A DNA stretch of 64,000 bases from Carnobacterium inhibens subsp. inhibens DSM 13024 (GTDB lineage Bacteria > Bacillota > Bacilli > Lactobacillales > Carnobacteriaceae). Every line of letters begins with the position of its first letter. Positions within the stretch are counted from its first letter, which is position 1. The DNA lies in the NCBI RefSeq assembly GCF_000746825.1, contig NZ_JQIV01000006.1, positions 1,054,001 to 1,118,000 of the forward strand. Direction: 5' to 3'. The notes below the pieces were generated by a model, which worked only from the letters and a program-made list of their open reading frames with translations, did not search any database and was not told where the DNA came from. Of the stretch, positions 16,448 through 26,035 are shown in pieces. The position numbers were made by a program, and so were the translations under genes.

Positions 16448-17005
16448 ATTGATTTTTAACTGCATATGATCATATAAGTGATCGCCTAACTTACAGTCCC
16501 ATACTTTTTCAAAGCCCATTTTCAAGTAAAGTTTTTGTGCTTTTTGATTTTCTTTATCACAATTCAACCCAATAAATGGTTCATTTTCTGCTTTTGCAAT
16601 AGTTGGTAAAGCCTCTAATAATTCAGTTGCGACGCCTTTGCCTCTAAATTTTTTATCTGTTACTAAGGAATCTAAATACCATTCTCCGGAAACTGTTTCA
16701 GAATCTTTAAACAGCTCTTCTTCAATTCCCGCTTCGCTTAACAGTTTATTAAATGGATCATCGATTACAGGTTCTAATTCACCCTTATATCCAAAACAAG
16801 CTCCCGCCATTTCCCCATCGCGAATACAAACTAAAGCTCTCTGATAACTATATCGGTAATCTTTGCTTTCCATTGCTTTTTTTATCATAGTTTTCAGCGT
16901 CTCAGTATCCATTGTTTTCAATAAAGATAATTCCATATCTTCTAAAATAATCCAGACCCATTCCACTAATTGTTCTATATCTGAAATTTCTGCTGTTCGT
17001 ATCAT
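16445..17005 (-). CDS. GNAT-family N-acetyltransferase
   Basis: The 186-residue protein has a GNAT core with the acetyl-CoA-binding motif KFRGKGVATELLEALP (about 133-148) and a NQKAQKLYLKMGFEKVW segment near the C-terminus. SGEWYLDSLVTD precedes motif A as beta-4. It is a single gene convergent with the Tubby-like gene. The substrate is unknown; it is unrelated in detail to the GNAT at 4379. Confidence 0.85.
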   Translation of the reverse strand: MIRTAEISDIEQLVEWVWIILEDMELSLLKTMDTETLKTMIKKAMESKDYRYSYQRALVCIRDGEMAGACFGYKGELEPVIDDPFNKLLSEAGIEEELFKDSETVSGEWYLDSLVTDKKFRGKGVATELLEALPTIAKAENEPFIGLNCDKENQKAQKLYLKMGFEKVWDCKLGDHLYDHMQLKIN

Positions 17006-17192
17006 GTTGTCACCTGCTTAAATAGATTTTGTTTCCTTATTAATCATAACGAACAACCAACAGCTATTCAACTCCTTAGAGATTAGAAATAAAACAAATC
17101 TATGTTAGATTTTATTACATACTCAGATTACATTAAGGTTGCAATTGATTTAAAGTTAAATTAGACTATTATCTTAGACAAGGAGGATTTTT

Positions 17193-18644
17193 ATGAAATT
17201 ACAAAAACATTCATTCATTATACTTATGACAACCCTATTATTTACATTAATTTCCACTCTATTCCTGCCAGTGAGCGCTTCTGCGCAAGAAACCGATAAA
17301 ACATATATTATTGGTACAGATATTACTTTTGCTCCATTTGAATACAAAGATGCTGAAGGCGACTACAAAGGTATCGATGTTGATTTGCTAGATGCCATTG
17401 CTAAAGATCAAGGTTTTAATTATGAATTAAGACCCTTGGGGTTTAGTGCTGCATTACAAGCTTTAGAAACAAATCAAGTTGATGGCATGATTGCTGGTAT
17501 GAGCATTACACCAGAACGTCAAGAGTCCTTTGATTTCTCTGAACCTTACTTTGAGAGCGGTGTCGTTATGGCTGTTTCAAAAAGCAATGATGACATTACT
17601 TCTTACGAAGACTTAGAAGGAAAAACAGTAGCTATCAAAGTCGGAACAACTGGTGCTGCTTTTGCACAATCCATTCAAGAAGAATATGGTTTTGAAGTAA
17701 ATACATTTGAAGATTCTGCTAATATGTATGAAGATGTTCAAACTGGTAACTCAGATGCTGCATTTGAAGATTACCCTGTAATGGCTTATGCTATTCAATC
17801 AGGATTAGAATTAAAAATCCCGACAGATCCTGAACCAGGTGACAATTATGGTTTTGCAGTAAATAAAGAACAAAATGCCGAGCTATTGGAAATGTTTAAT
17901 AACGGTTTGATCAATATTCGTGCAAATGGTACTTATGATGACATTATTAATAGTTATCTTGGAGATACAACTCAAAAAGAAACGGCTAATCTTGGTTTCT
18001 TTGGTTTGATCCAACAAAATGGTGGGGAATTATTAAAAGGTCTTGGGAGAACACTCTTATTGACCATCACTGCTTTTGTTATCGCTACGATTTTAGGTGT
18101 CATTTTTGGTTTATTTAGTGCTACACCTAATAGAGCCTTAAATTGGATAGCAACTATTTATGTGGATATTCTACGTGGTATTCCTTTAATTGTTTTAGCC
18201 TTTTTCATTTATTTCTCCATTCCGCAATTCTTAGGTATCCAAATTCCTGCCTATATTGCTGGAGTGATCACACTAAGTTTAAACACTACAGCTTATATTG
18301 CTGAATTGGTTCGTGGAGGAATCCAAGCCGTAGACCCTGGTCAATTGGAAGCTTCTAGAAGTTTAGGACTTACTTACAATACCTCTATGCGCAAAGTTGT
18401 CTTACCACAAGCGGTTAAAATCATGATTCCGTCTTTCATCAATCAATTTGTCATTACACTGAAAGATACATCGATCTTGTCGGTTATCGGTATTGTTGAA
18501 TTGACACAAACTGGGAAGATTATCATTGCACGTACCTATTCTTCTGGTAATATGTGGCTGATCGTTGGTTTGATGTACATCATCATTATTACCATTCTTA
18601 CGAAATTTTCAAATTATCTTGAAAGGAGACTATCAAATGACTAA
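17193..18644 (+). CDS. Amino-acid ABC transporter, fused substrate-binding protein and permease (second copy)
   Basis: This 483-residue fusion has the same layout as 2159-3616. A signal peptide covers 1-31, a binding domain about 36-265 with [15 protein letters not shown], and a permease about 280-480 with [12 protein letters not shown] as the EAA loop. The binding domains of the two copies differ at many positions, so specificities may differ. The last 60 or so residues, from [11 protein letters not shown] on, are identical. An AAGGAGG site precedes the ATG; the promoter is probably TTGCAA and TAGACT 17 bp apart around 17137-17165. It is coupled by an 8-bp overlap to its own ATPase. Confidence 0.93.
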   Translation: MKLQKHSFIILMTTLLFTLISTLFLPVSASAQETDKTYIIGTDITFAPFEYKDAEGDYKGIDVDLLDAIAKDQGFNYELRPLGFSAALQALETNQVDGMIAGMSITPERQESFDFSEPYFESGVVMAVSKSNDDITSYEDLEGKTVAIKVGTTGAAFAQSIQEEYGFEVNTFEDSANMYEDVQTGNSDAAFEDYPVMAYAIQSGLELKIPTDPEPGDNYGFAVNKEQNAELLEMFNNGLINIRANGTYDDIINSYLGDTTQKETANLGFFGLIQQNGGELLKGLGRTLLLTITAFVIATILGVIFGLFSATPNRALNWIATIYVDILRGIPLIVLAFFIYFSIPQFLGIQIPAYIAGVITLSLNTTAYIAELVRGGIQAVDPGQLEASRSLGLTYNTSMRKVVLPQAVKIMIPSFINQFVITLKDTSILSVIGIVELTQTGKIIIARTYSSGNMWLIVGLMYIIIITILTKFSNYLERRLSND

Positions 18645-19368
18645 ATTAAAAGTGGAACACTTAAAGAAAAATTTTGGAGATTTAGAAGTATTAAAAGATT
18701 TATCTGTTGAAGTTCAAGAAGGTGAAGTGGTTTGTATTATCGGCCCTTCAGGATCTGGTAAAAGTACTTTTCTTCGTTGTATGAATGCATTAGAAGAAAT
18801 TACTGGCGGAAAAGTCATTATCGATGACTTTGATTTGACCGATCCAAAACAAGATATCAACAAAGTCCGAGAAAACATTGGAATGGTTTTCCAGCAGTTC
18901 AACCTCTTTCCTCACTTGACGGTTTTAGAGAATATTACATTAGCTCCTAAAGAATTAAAAAAAGAATCTAACGAATCAAGTCAAAAACGTGCATTAGAAT
19001 TGCTGGAAACGGTTGGACTTTCTGAAAAAGCCAATGATTACCCTAAATCATTATCCGGTGGACAAAAACAACGTGTGGCTATTGCACGAGCACTAGCTAT
19101 GGATCCTGACATTATGTTGTTTGATGAACCTACCAGCGCACTTGACCCAGAGATGGTTGGCGATGTACTGGAAGTTATGCAAAAGCTAGCAGACCAAGGA
19201 ATGACGATGTTGGTCGTAACTCATGAGATGGGCTTCGCTAAAGAAGTAGCAGATCGCGTGATTTTCATGGATGGCGGCTATATCGTTGAAGAAGGAAAAC
19301 CTGAGGATGTCTTTAATAACCCTCAAAATGAACGGACAAAGAACTTCTTAGAAAAAGTTTTAATCTAA
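18637..19368 (+). CDS. Amino-acid ABC transporter ATP-binding protein (second copy)
   Basis: The 243-residue ATPase has the same Walker A (36-44), signature (139-143) and Walker B as the protein at 3609 and differs from it at two residues. At the DNA level, 18559-18689 and 18841-19058 are base-for-base identical to 3531-3661 and 3813-4030. The rest of the gene has scattered synonymous changes. This patchiness suggests recombination between the copies. Start at the ATG 18637 for the same reasons as in the first copy. Confidence 0.94.
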   Translation: MTKLKVEHLKKNFGDLEVLKDLSVEVQEGEVVCIIGPSGSGKSTFLRCMNALEEITGGKVIIDDFDLTDPKQDINKVRENIGMVFQQFNLFPHLTVLENITLAPKELKKESNESSQKRALELLETVGLSEKANDYPKSLSGGQKQRVAIARALAMDPDIMLFDEPTSALDPEMVGDVLEVMQKLADQGMTMLVVTHEMGFAKEVADRVIFMDGGYIVEEGKPEDVFNNPQNERTKNFLEKVLI

Positions 19369-19369
19369 A

Positions 19370-19419
19370 AAAAAGTTCTGCCATACGAGAATTTCACTCG
19401 TATAGCAGAACTTTTTTTG
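19370..19419. terminator. Bidirectional terminator
   Basis: Long stem AAAAGTTCTGC..ATACGAG with CTCGTAT..GCAGAACTTTT between convergent genes. Confidence 0.9.
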
Positions 19420-19422
19420 TTT

Positions 19423-22245
19423 TTAAGCTTTAACTGTTTCTTCTACTTCTTTTACTTCATTATTTTGATTCTTTTTTTGTAAGAAGTGCATAGTTAAAAT
19501 CAGTAATCCATTGAAAACAATGATGATCCCGATCATAACAAAGTTAGCTTGCCAATAAATATCATTTCCTAAACCGCTGCTGATGGCTTGTCTAAACCCA
19601 TAAACTGAGTATGTCATCGGCAACCATAAATGAATCGTTTGGAAGAAGCTATTCGTCAACGGAATTGGGAACGTTCCACCTGAACCGCCTAATTGTAAGA
19701 CTAACAATACCATTGCCACGAAGCGCCCAACATTATCGAATGCTACAACTAACGTTAAGACAATAGACATGAAGGCTAATGATGTAAGTACGGCTAGTAA
19801 GAAGAATTTCCCAACAAATAACACATCTAATCCAATCATCAATAAAATACCACATTCAATGACAGCCATTAAAGCAGCAACAAGCATCGCTACCGAGACT
19901 TTACTTTGCCACCAAGCTAGACTTGATTTTCCTTGAGTGGATCTCTTACGTACAGGATAAATAGTTGTAAAAACAACTGCTCCAATGTACAAGGACATGG
20001 ACATGATATAAGGAGCTAGTGCTGCTCCGTAATTTGGAACTTTACTATATTTTTCTTGTTTTAATGTTATAGGACTTGAAAACATATCCGTAGTTTTATT
20101 CGTAGCATTTACATCATTGACTTCTTCAGAACCATCTAACAAACTCGTTGCTAATTGACTGGTTCCATCTTTTAAAGTTTCAATTCCGCTTCCTAATGTT
20201 TCAGACCCTTCACTTAAGGCTTGAGAACCATCACTGATTTTTGTTGACCCGTCAGCTAGACTCGTTGCACCCTTTATGAGAGTTCCAGATTTCCCATCTA
20301 GAAGAGTTGTTCCTTGAACTAGTTGGTTTGACCCAGTATTCAATTGAGTGATTCCTTCAACAAGATTAGGCAATTGACCTGCTAATTGTCCTATTCCATT
20401 CGTTAGTTGTTGAGATCCTGCAGTTAAAGCTGGTGAATTTGTATTTAATTCGTCTGCTCCAGACTGTATTGTGTTCACTCCATTTGTGTAATTGGTTACA
20501 CCATTTACTAAACCATCTTGTCCTGATAATCCATTTTGAATAGTTGCTAGACCTTGATTTAGTTCGGTCACTCCTTGAATGATCCCTTTATTAGAACCTG
20601 TTCCTTGTTGTTCCAAAGCTGTTTGAATCTTAGTTAAACCATTCGTCAACTCTTCTATTGTTTGAGTCGTTGCTGGCAACAAAGCGTTTGACCCTTGTGC
20701 CAAAGCTCCTACTTGTGTTTTCAATTCTGTTAATTGACCGGCTAATTCACTGGTTACCGCTAATTCTGACTGTAGATCATTTAGTGAAGCAGTAGTTGTT
20801 GTTGTATTATCCGTTGCATTACTGAGAGTCGTATTTGCACCATTTAGTTGATCTTTTATGGTCGTCAAACTAGCTAGTTCCGCATCTTTTTGATCCGCTA
20901 TTGCACTAAGCAACTCTTCTTGCTGCTCATTAGAAAGACTTTGAAACGCTGCTGTTTTCTCTATTGCTAAAGTATTAGAGTCAGTATCTGCTTGTATCGT
21001 TTCTTCAAGATCTTTAACTGAATTTTTTGCATCTGCCAACTCAGTTGTAGCCTGTGTTATATCTCCTATAAGATTCAACAAACTTGATCTTGTTTGTTGC
21101 AGGCTAGCTTCAACACCGCCAGAACCAGCGGTACTTGACTGTCCATTAAGGAGAGTATTTAACTTTTGAATATTTTCGTTCATTGAATCTAAATTCCCCA
21201 TTAAATAGCTTAACTTGTCTGCATTTTCTTGTGATAAACTCTGATCTAATTCTGAGGAAAGTTGGTTCAATCCTGTTAGTAATTGATCACTGCCTGTTTT
21301 CACTTGGTCAACACCATTACTGATTTCAACCGTTCCGTTTTTTACTGCTGCAGAATTTTCATTTAAGATTTTTGTTCCATCAGCTAATTTTGATACACCG
21401 TTTGTGTAAGTTTCTAATCCATTCGTTAAATCATTTGATCCTTTTTCTAAAAGAGCTCCACCATCTTCTAGCGGTCCTACTTTTGAGTACAATTGATTGA
21501 TTCCATTCGTTAATTGTTGTGCTCCATCGTTTACTTGTGATACTCCAGCTGCGTATTCTTTTACGCCAACTTCAAATGTTTCAGCACCCTCTTTAAAAGT
21601 CAACGTACTTGACGATAAGGTCTCTAAATTATCTGTTAGTTGCTGAGATCCATCTGCTAATTTTCCAGTTCCACCATCAATTTCTTCCGCCCCATCTGCT
21701 GCTTTAGCAAAGCCGTTTCCAATGGTACTGATTTGCTCAAATACAGATTCTGTATAAGCTTTTGTTACATTATTAGATACTTCAGATTTCAAATCTTTAG
21801 CAGCCGATTTGCTGATAACTTCTCCGATATAATTTAGTGATCCATTCGTTTCATATTCAATGGTCATTTTTTCTGGATTCACATCCATCAATGTAGAAGC
21901 ATCTTTTGAAAAATCAGCTGGCAATGTCATTACCATATAATACTCACGGTTTTTCAAACCTTCTTGAGCTTCTTCTTGAGACACAAAATGCCAATCTAAT
22001 GCATCATTTTCTTTTAGTTTATCGACAACGTCTGAGCCTATATCCAATTTCTTTCCTTGATAGTCTACAGAGTGATCTAGATTAACAACTGCTACAGATA
22101 ATTTATCCGTATTTCCGTAAGGATCCCAGTTAGATTTTAAAAAACCTCCCGCATACATTATGGGGATAAACAATATTACAATACAAGAAATGAGCAGCAT
22201 CTTATTAGATACCAATTTCTTCCATTCATTCTTTAACATTTCCAT
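19423..22245 (-). CDS. YhgE/Pip-type membrane protein (ABC-2 fold, long heptad-repeat ectodomain)
   Basis: The 940-residue protein has one N-terminal membrane helix (about 17-36), a large extracytoplasmic part, and about five helices in the last 230 residues. The N-terminal part of the ectodomain carries the Pip signature phrase VAVVNLDHSV. From about 185 to 700 it contains many short repeats of the type G-x-x-x-L-x-x-G-(S/T), such as LADGSQQL, LTNGINQL and LKDGTSQL, which form long helical hairpins. Members include the Lactococcus phage infection protein Pip and YhgE/EsaA-like proteins of type VII secretion. No other type VII genes are near. The gene is 33 bp downstream of an Rrf2 regulator, which probably controls it. 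Confidence 0.9.
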   Translation of the reverse strand: MEMLKNEWKKLVSNKMLLISCIVILFIPIMYAGGFLKSNWDPYGNTDKLSVAVVNLDHSVDYQGKKLDIGSDVVDKLKENDALDWHFVSQEEAQEGLKNREYYMVMTLPADFSKDASTLMDVNPEKMTIEYETNGSLNYIGEVISKSAAKDLKSEVSNNVTKAYTESVFEQISTIGNGFAKAADGAEEIDGGTGKLADGSQQLTDNLETLSSSTLTFKEGAETFEVGVKEYAAGVSQVNDGAQQLTNGINQLYSKVGPLEDGGALLEKGSNDLTNGLETYTNGVSKLADGTKILNENSAAVKNGTVEISNGVDQVKTGSDQLLTGLNQLSSELDQSLSQENADKLSYLMGNLDSMNENIQKLNTLLNGQSSTAGSGGVEASLQQTRSSLLNLIGDITQATTELADAKNSVKDLEETIQADTDSNTLAIEKTAAFQSLSNEQQEELLSAIADQKDAELASLTTIKDQLNGANTTLSNATDNTTTTTASLNDLQSELAVTSELAGQLTELKTQVGALAQGSNALLPATTQTIEELTNGLTKIQTALEQQGTGSNKGIIQGVTELNQGLATIQNGLSGQDGLVNGVTNYTNGVNTIQSGADELNTNSPALTAGSQQLTNGIGQLAGQLPNLVEGITQLNTGSNQLVQGTTLLDGKSGTLIKGATSLADGSTKISDGSQALSEGSETLGSGIETLKDGTSQLATSLLDGSEEVNDVNATNKTTDMFSSPITLKQEKYSKVPNYGAALAPYIMSMSLYIGAVVFTTIYPVRKRSTQGKSSLAWWQSKVSVAMLVAALMAVIECGILLMIGLDVLFVGKFFLLAVLTSLAFMSIVLTLVVAFDNVGRFVAMVLLVLQLGGSGGTFPIPLTNSFFQTIHLWLPMTYSVYGFRQAISSGLGNDIYWQANFVMIGIIIVFNGLLILTMHFLQKKNQNNEVKEVEETVKA

Positions 22246-22278
22246 CTTATCTGTACATCCCTTTCAATTTAACGCTTC

Positions 22279-22749
22279 CTATTTTTCATTCCAATCAATA
22301 GCAGGTAATTCAGTTCTACCGATCGTTGACCAGATCAGTTGATCTAATGTTTGTTGTTTAAGAAAACTTGTATATTGATTATCTGCTTCTTCAAAAACCA
22401 TTGTTAACATTTTTTCTCCATTACTAGCCGTTTCTCCAAGATCTGAGAACACTTGATTGATCATTCCTGAATTCGGATAAGTAACAATTTCACCTTCTAA
22501 TGCTTCAACAATTTCCAACAAATTTATTTTTTCGGGTTGTTTAGCTAATCTAAAGCCACCGCTACTTCCAGGAATGGATGTTGCTAATCCACTGACTACT
22601 AATTTCCGAATAATTTTTCGAATATAAGAATGTGACGTCCCATTTAGTCGACTATTTAGCACACGTGAAGTAATCGGTATTTGATTATCTTGAGTTGAAA
22701 GCATAGCTAGAATACATATCGCTTGCTCCAAACCTTTAGTTAACTTCAT
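22279..22749 (-). CDS. Rrf2-family transcriptional regulator
   Basis: The 156-residue protein has the Rrf2 winged-helix domain: LTKGLEQAICILAML at the start, SYIRKIIRKLVVSGL as recognition helix (about 40-54), and the wing GSSGGFRLAK (61-70). The three cysteines that hold an Fe-S cluster in IscR or NsrR are absent; only C12 is seen. It is therefore a cluster-free type, like YwnA. A perfect palindrome (22781-22805) lies over its own transcription start, so autoregulation of this gene and the downstream pip-like gene is likely. Confidence 0.88.
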   Translation of the reverse strand: MKLTKGLEQAICILAMLSTQDNQIPITSRVLNSRLNGTSHSYIRKIIRKLVVSGLATSIPGSSGGFRLAKQPEKINLLEIVEALEGEIVTYPNSGMINQVFSDLGETASNGEKMLTMVFEEADNQYTSFLKQQTLDQLIWSTIGRTELPAIDWNEK

Positions 22750-22780
22750 TATTTCCCTTCTTTCGTCAGTTAATTTCGTG

Positions 22781-22838
22781 ATTGTGGACTTTTAATGTCC
22801 ACAATGAATAATATACTCCTTTTTATATAGAATTACAA
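22781..22838 (-). promoter_or_regulatory. Promoter and palindromic operator of the rrf2-pip operon
   Basis: On the minus strand TTGTAA (22833-22838) and TATATT (22810-22815) are 17 bp apart. Just downstream, ATTGTGGAC (22781-22789) and GTCCACAAT (22797-22805) form a perfect 9-bp inverted repeat with a 7-bp spacer, covering about +1 to +23. This is the likely binding site of the Rrf2 protein; the assignment is by position only. Confidence 0.75.
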
Positions 22839-22946
22839 TTATTTTTTCTTGTTTTTTTATCAAAAAGAAATTGCTATGAGTTTGGCTAGACAAGACACGT
22901 GATACAAGATATCATAAATGTGAAGAAATGAAGGAGGTTCATTAAA

Positions 22947-23291
22947 ATGTATCTAACCATAACGGAGAGTGCACAAAAGAAAATAGAAATGACTTGTTCT
23001 CGTCATCCTGGACAACTCGTGTTTTACTATGAATCAAGAATTGGTTGTACGTGTGGAAATAATGGGATTTTCTTATTAAAAATCATTCAACAAAATGATC
23101 CAGAACTTGATGCAACTATTTCTTCTTCATTAGGTGATCTTCCAGTTCAAGGATGGAGCCTGCCTTTTTTAGATGATGAAATGAAATTAGATTACAATGA
23201 AACAAAAAGCACCCTTATTCTACGCAGCAATAGTGGTCTGATCAATGACAATCTATTAATTCTTAATGATGCTAATCAAGCTGTCTTTTAG
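22947..23291 (+). CDS. HesB/IscA-fold protein (YqkB-like), copy 1
   Basis: The 114-residue protein resembles the HesB-like iron-sulfur biosynthesis fold of small Firmicute proteins such as YqkB. It starts MYLTITESAQKKIE, has a central GCTCGNNG with two cysteines, and ends LRSNSGLINDNLLIL. The conserved C-terminal CGC of true A-type carriers is absent, so a role in cluster transfer is doubtful. An AAGGAGG site precedes the ATG. The paralogue at 23374 follows 82 bp later. Confidence 0.7.
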   Translation: MYLTITESAQKKIEMTCSRHPGQLVFYYESRIGCTCGNNGIFLLKIIQQNDPELDATISSSLGDLPVQGWSLPFLDDEMKLDYNETKSTLILRSNSGLINDNLLILNDANQAVF

Positions 23292-23307
23292 TTTATTAAA
23301 CAGGATA

Positions 23308-23337
23308 TTGGACATTTTTCTAAATTTCCGCTACAAT
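23308..23337 (+). promoter_or_regulatory. Probable promoter for the second HesB-fold gene
   Basis: TTGGAC (23308-23313) and TACAAT (23332-23337) are 18 bp apart, so the two paralogues can be transcribed separately. Confidence 0.5.
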
Positions 23338-23373
23338 TAACTTACTAATTGAAAGTGAAATTGGAGGAATTTT

Positions 23374-23721
23374 ATGTTTTTAACTATCACAGAACCTGCT
23401 ATTGACCGTTTAAAAATGATTCAAGAACAACATTCAGGTGATTTAGCTTTATATTACAACCGCATTGTAGGTGGTTATGCTTGTGGAATAGTCGGTACGT
23501 TTTCACTGAAATTATTAACTAGCCCTAATGAGGAATTAGATGCAACAATTGATTCTACTATTGGAAAAATTCCAGTTCAAAGCGAACGATTGGATGATTT
23601 ATCAGAAAACGTAGTATTGGATTATAAAAAATCACTGAATAGCTTGATCTTAAGAAGCGATGCTGGATTGATAAATGATGATGTTACGATCTTAGATAAT
23701 GACAACAATAAACTTTTTTAG
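23374..23721 (+). CDS. HesB/IscA-fold protein (YqkB-like), copy 2
   Basis: The 115-residue paralogue of the preceding gene shares MFLTITEPAIDRLK, LDATI, IPVQ and LRSDAGLINDD. The cysteine region has changed: GCTCGNNG in copy 1 is YACGIVG here, leaving one cysteine. The proteins align over their full length, so this is a tandem duplication that has diverged considerably. A GGAGG site precedes the ATG. Confidence 0.7.
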   Translation: MFLTITEPAIDRLKMIQEQHSGDLALYYNRIVGGYACGIVGTFSLKLLTSPNEELDATIDSTIGKIPVQSERLDDLSENVVLDYKKSLNSLILRSDAGLINDDVTILDNDNNKLF

Positions 23722-23745
23722 TTCAGTATTCGAATGCATTATCAT

Positions 23746-23794
23746 AAAAAAAAGCCGAGATGAAGGAAATTAATTCTTCATCTCGGCTTTTTTA
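23746..23794. terminator. Rho-independent terminator after HesB-fold copy 2
   Basis: AAAAGCCGAGATGAAG pairs with CTTCATCTCGGCTTTT, followed by T residues. Confidence 0.9.
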
Positions 23795-23917
23795 AATTTT
23801 TAAACACTAGGGTATGGATGCAACAAAATAAAATTTATGGAACGTAAACTAAACTAGCTTTATTCTTCCAGAAGTTCTGACTAAGTTGGCCTGCACTTTT
23901 ACCCACATTAAAATAAC

Positions 23918-25690
23918 TTACTCGAGTCCTTCTTTGATTTTCACAGCCGTTTTTAGAGGAATGCCTAGTCCTTTGATTTCTTCCACACTTGCATCTTTTA
24001 CTTTTTTGACTGATTTAAAATGTTTTAATATTTTTGTTCGTGTCTTTGGTCCCACGCCTTCAATACGATCCAATTTAGAAGATAAACTATTTTTACCACG
24101 TAATTGTCTATGGAATGTAATAGCAAAACGGTGAACTTCGTCTTGAATGCGTTGCACAAGATAAAAAGCTTGGCTGGTTGGCTTAAGAGGAACTCTCTGA
24201 AGATCTTCTCCAAAAATAAGAGAAGACGTTCTATGTTTTTCATCTTTCACCATACCTGCTACAGGAATAGATAAACCAAGCTCATTTTCAAGAATGTTGA
24301 TTGCACCATTTACTTGAATTTTACCCCCATCCATTAAAATCAAATCAGGCAGTGGTTTGCCTTCTTTCAACAGTCGCTCGTATCGTCTTCTTATGACTTC
24401 TTCAGTAGTAGCAAGTTCATTGCTGCCCGTTACACTTTTGATTTTATATTTTCGGTAATTGCTTTTATCTGGTTTTCCGTCTAAAAAAGAAACCATAGCT
24501 GAAACAGGATTGGTTCCTTGAATATTGGAATGGTCAAATGCTTCAATGCGCTTGATTAGCGGCAGATTCAATGCTTCTGATAGTTCTTTCATAGCCCCTA
24601 CCGTTTTTCGATCATCCATCTCGATCAGTTGGAATTTTTCGTTCAATGAAATTTCACTATTTTTTGTTGCAAGATCCAACATGTCTTTTTTACGCCCTTG
24701 AATCGGTACCTTGACTGGTATTTCTAGCACCTCAGATAAAATTTTAGTATCTAAACCACTCGGAACTAAGATTTCTTTTGGCAACAAATGGTTTGCCTCT
24801 TGATAAAATTGCACAATGTAAGAGGCCAATTCTTCTTGGGGTGTATCATAACACGGGAAGATAGTTGCTTCACGTTTAATTAACGTAGCTTGTCGAATAA
24901 AGAATACTTGAATAGAGATCCATCCTTTATTCATATAAAAACTAAACACATCTCTTGTAGTGAAATCATTGGTAATAATATTTTGCCTTTCTACTGTTGT
25001 TTCAATGTATTGAATTTGATTACGGTATTCTGCTGCTCGTTCAAAAGCCAGCTCATCAGCTGCTTGCATCATTTTGCTTTTCAATATTTTTTTTATTTCT
25101 TTTACATCACCGTTTAAAAAACGTCTAATTTTATCTATTTGAGCATCGTACTCTTCTTGAGGAACTTCATGATCGCAAGGTCCGATACATTGTCCGAGAT
25201 GATAGTATAAACAAGCCCTTTTCTGGTGCCCGTTACATTTTCTTAAAGGATATACTTTTTGGATAAACTGCTGTGTTTCACTTGCTGCATAGACATTAGG
25301 ATACGGGCCAAAGTAATGCCCGCCATCTCTTTTTACTTCAGAAGTAATAATTAATTGAGGGTCTTTTTCATTTGTGATCTTCAAATAAGGGTAACTGGTT
25401 CCTTGTTTTAATTTAATATTGTATTTTGGTTGGTGTTTTTTGATCAGTGTAATCTCAAGGAGCAAACACTCTTTATCTGTTGACGTAATAATGGTTTCAA
25501 AGTCCACTATTTCTTCAACCAACAATTGAGTTTTCCCTTCATGTGTTCCTCTAAAGTAAGAACGAACCCGATTTTTTAAATTTTTAGCTTTTCCAATATA
25601 AATGATTTCTTTTTCTTTATTTTTCATCAAATAGCATCCTGGCAAATCAGGAAGCAACATCAATTTATTATTAATATGAGTACTTACCAT
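23918..25690 (-). CDS. uvrC: Excinuclease ABC subunit C
   Basis: UvrC makes the two incisions of nucleotide-excision repair. Domains appear in order: the N-terminal GIY-YIG nuclease with YIGKAKNLKNRVRSYF (about 31-46), a cysteine-containing stretch near 155-172, the UVR domain (DELAFERAAEYRNQI, about 205-219), the RNase-H-like C-nuclease with FDHSNIQGTNPVSAMV and LILMDGG, and C-terminal helix-hairpin-helix motifs (LDRIEGVGPKT). From the ATG at 25690 it is 590 residues. Other in-frame ATGs at 25696 and 25714 are less well placed relative to the AAGGGG site. Confidence 0.96.
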   Translation of the reverse strand: MVSTHINNKLMLLPDLPGCYLMKNKEKEIIYIGKAKNLKNRVRSYFRGTHEGKTQLLVEEIVDFETIITSTDKECLLLEITLIKKHQPKYNIKLKQGTSYPYLKITNEKDPQLIITSEVKRDGGHYFGPYPNVYAASETQQFIQKVYPLRKCNGHQKRACLYYHLGQCIGPCDHEVPQEEYDAQIDKIRRFLNGDVKEIKKILKSKMMQAADELAFERAAEYRNQIQYIETTVERQNIITNDFTTRDVFSFYMNKGWISIQVFFIRQATLIKREATIFPCYDTPQEELASYIVQFYQEANHLLPKEILVPSGLDTKILSEVLEIPVKVPIQGRKKDMLDLATKNSEISLNEKFQLIEMDDRKTVGAMKELSEALNLPLIKRIEAFDHSNIQGTNPVSAMVSFLDGKPDKSNYRKYKIKSVTGSNELATTEEVIRRRYERLLKEGKPLPDLILMDGGKIQVNGAINILENELGLSIPVAGMVKDEKHRTSSLIFGEDLQRVPLKPTSQAFYLVQRIQDEVHRFAITFHRQLRGKNSLSSKLDRIEGVGPKTRTKILKHFKSVKKVKDASVEEIKGLGIPLKTAVKIKEGLE

Positions 25691-25987
25691 ATTCATGATT
25701 CCCCTTATAGTCATTCATTACTTTTAATTTTACTTATTCGTTTATTCGTTTGGCTCTATAATTTTTGATGTTGATAGATTAGATAAATTGATTACGAGAT
25801 ATTTCTGGAGGAATAAGGGTTGCTTGTAGTCCTATCTAAGGATTAAAAGTCTGAAAATTACAAGTTTCAGACGGTCACATGGCTTTCCACAAGCAAATCC
25901 GTCTATTCCAGAAGAAATTTTATTTTGTTGTACCAACACCAATTACCAAATAAGCACTTATTTAACCTTATTTAGTTTACCACTAAA
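25691..25987. other. Non-coding stretch upstream of uvrC
   Basis: No gene is visible. It has a short hairpin GTCTGAAA/TTTCAGAC (25850-25874). A segment around 25909-25933 (TTCCAGAAGAAATTTTATTT...) recurs inverted, with changes, on the other side of uvrC near 23818-23848; the shared core is 16 bases (AAATTTTATTTTGTTG). The function is unknown. Confidence 0.4.
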
Positions 25988-26025
25988 CAGCAAAACAACG
26001 ACAGAAATTACTCTCCGTCGCTGTT
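25988..26025 (-). terminator. Rho-independent terminator after the 3D-protein operon
   Basis: On the minus strand AACAGCGAC (26017-26025) pairs with GTCGTTGTT (25994-26002) and is followed by TTGCTGTTT. Confidence 0.6.
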
Positions 26026-26035
26026 TTTCTATTTA

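Noticed and set aside
20100..21700. Repetitive DNA-like pattern on the minus strand
   Set aside because: It is the coding pattern of repeated L-x-x-G-(S/T) helices in the pip-like protein, not a nucleotide repeat array or CRISPR.
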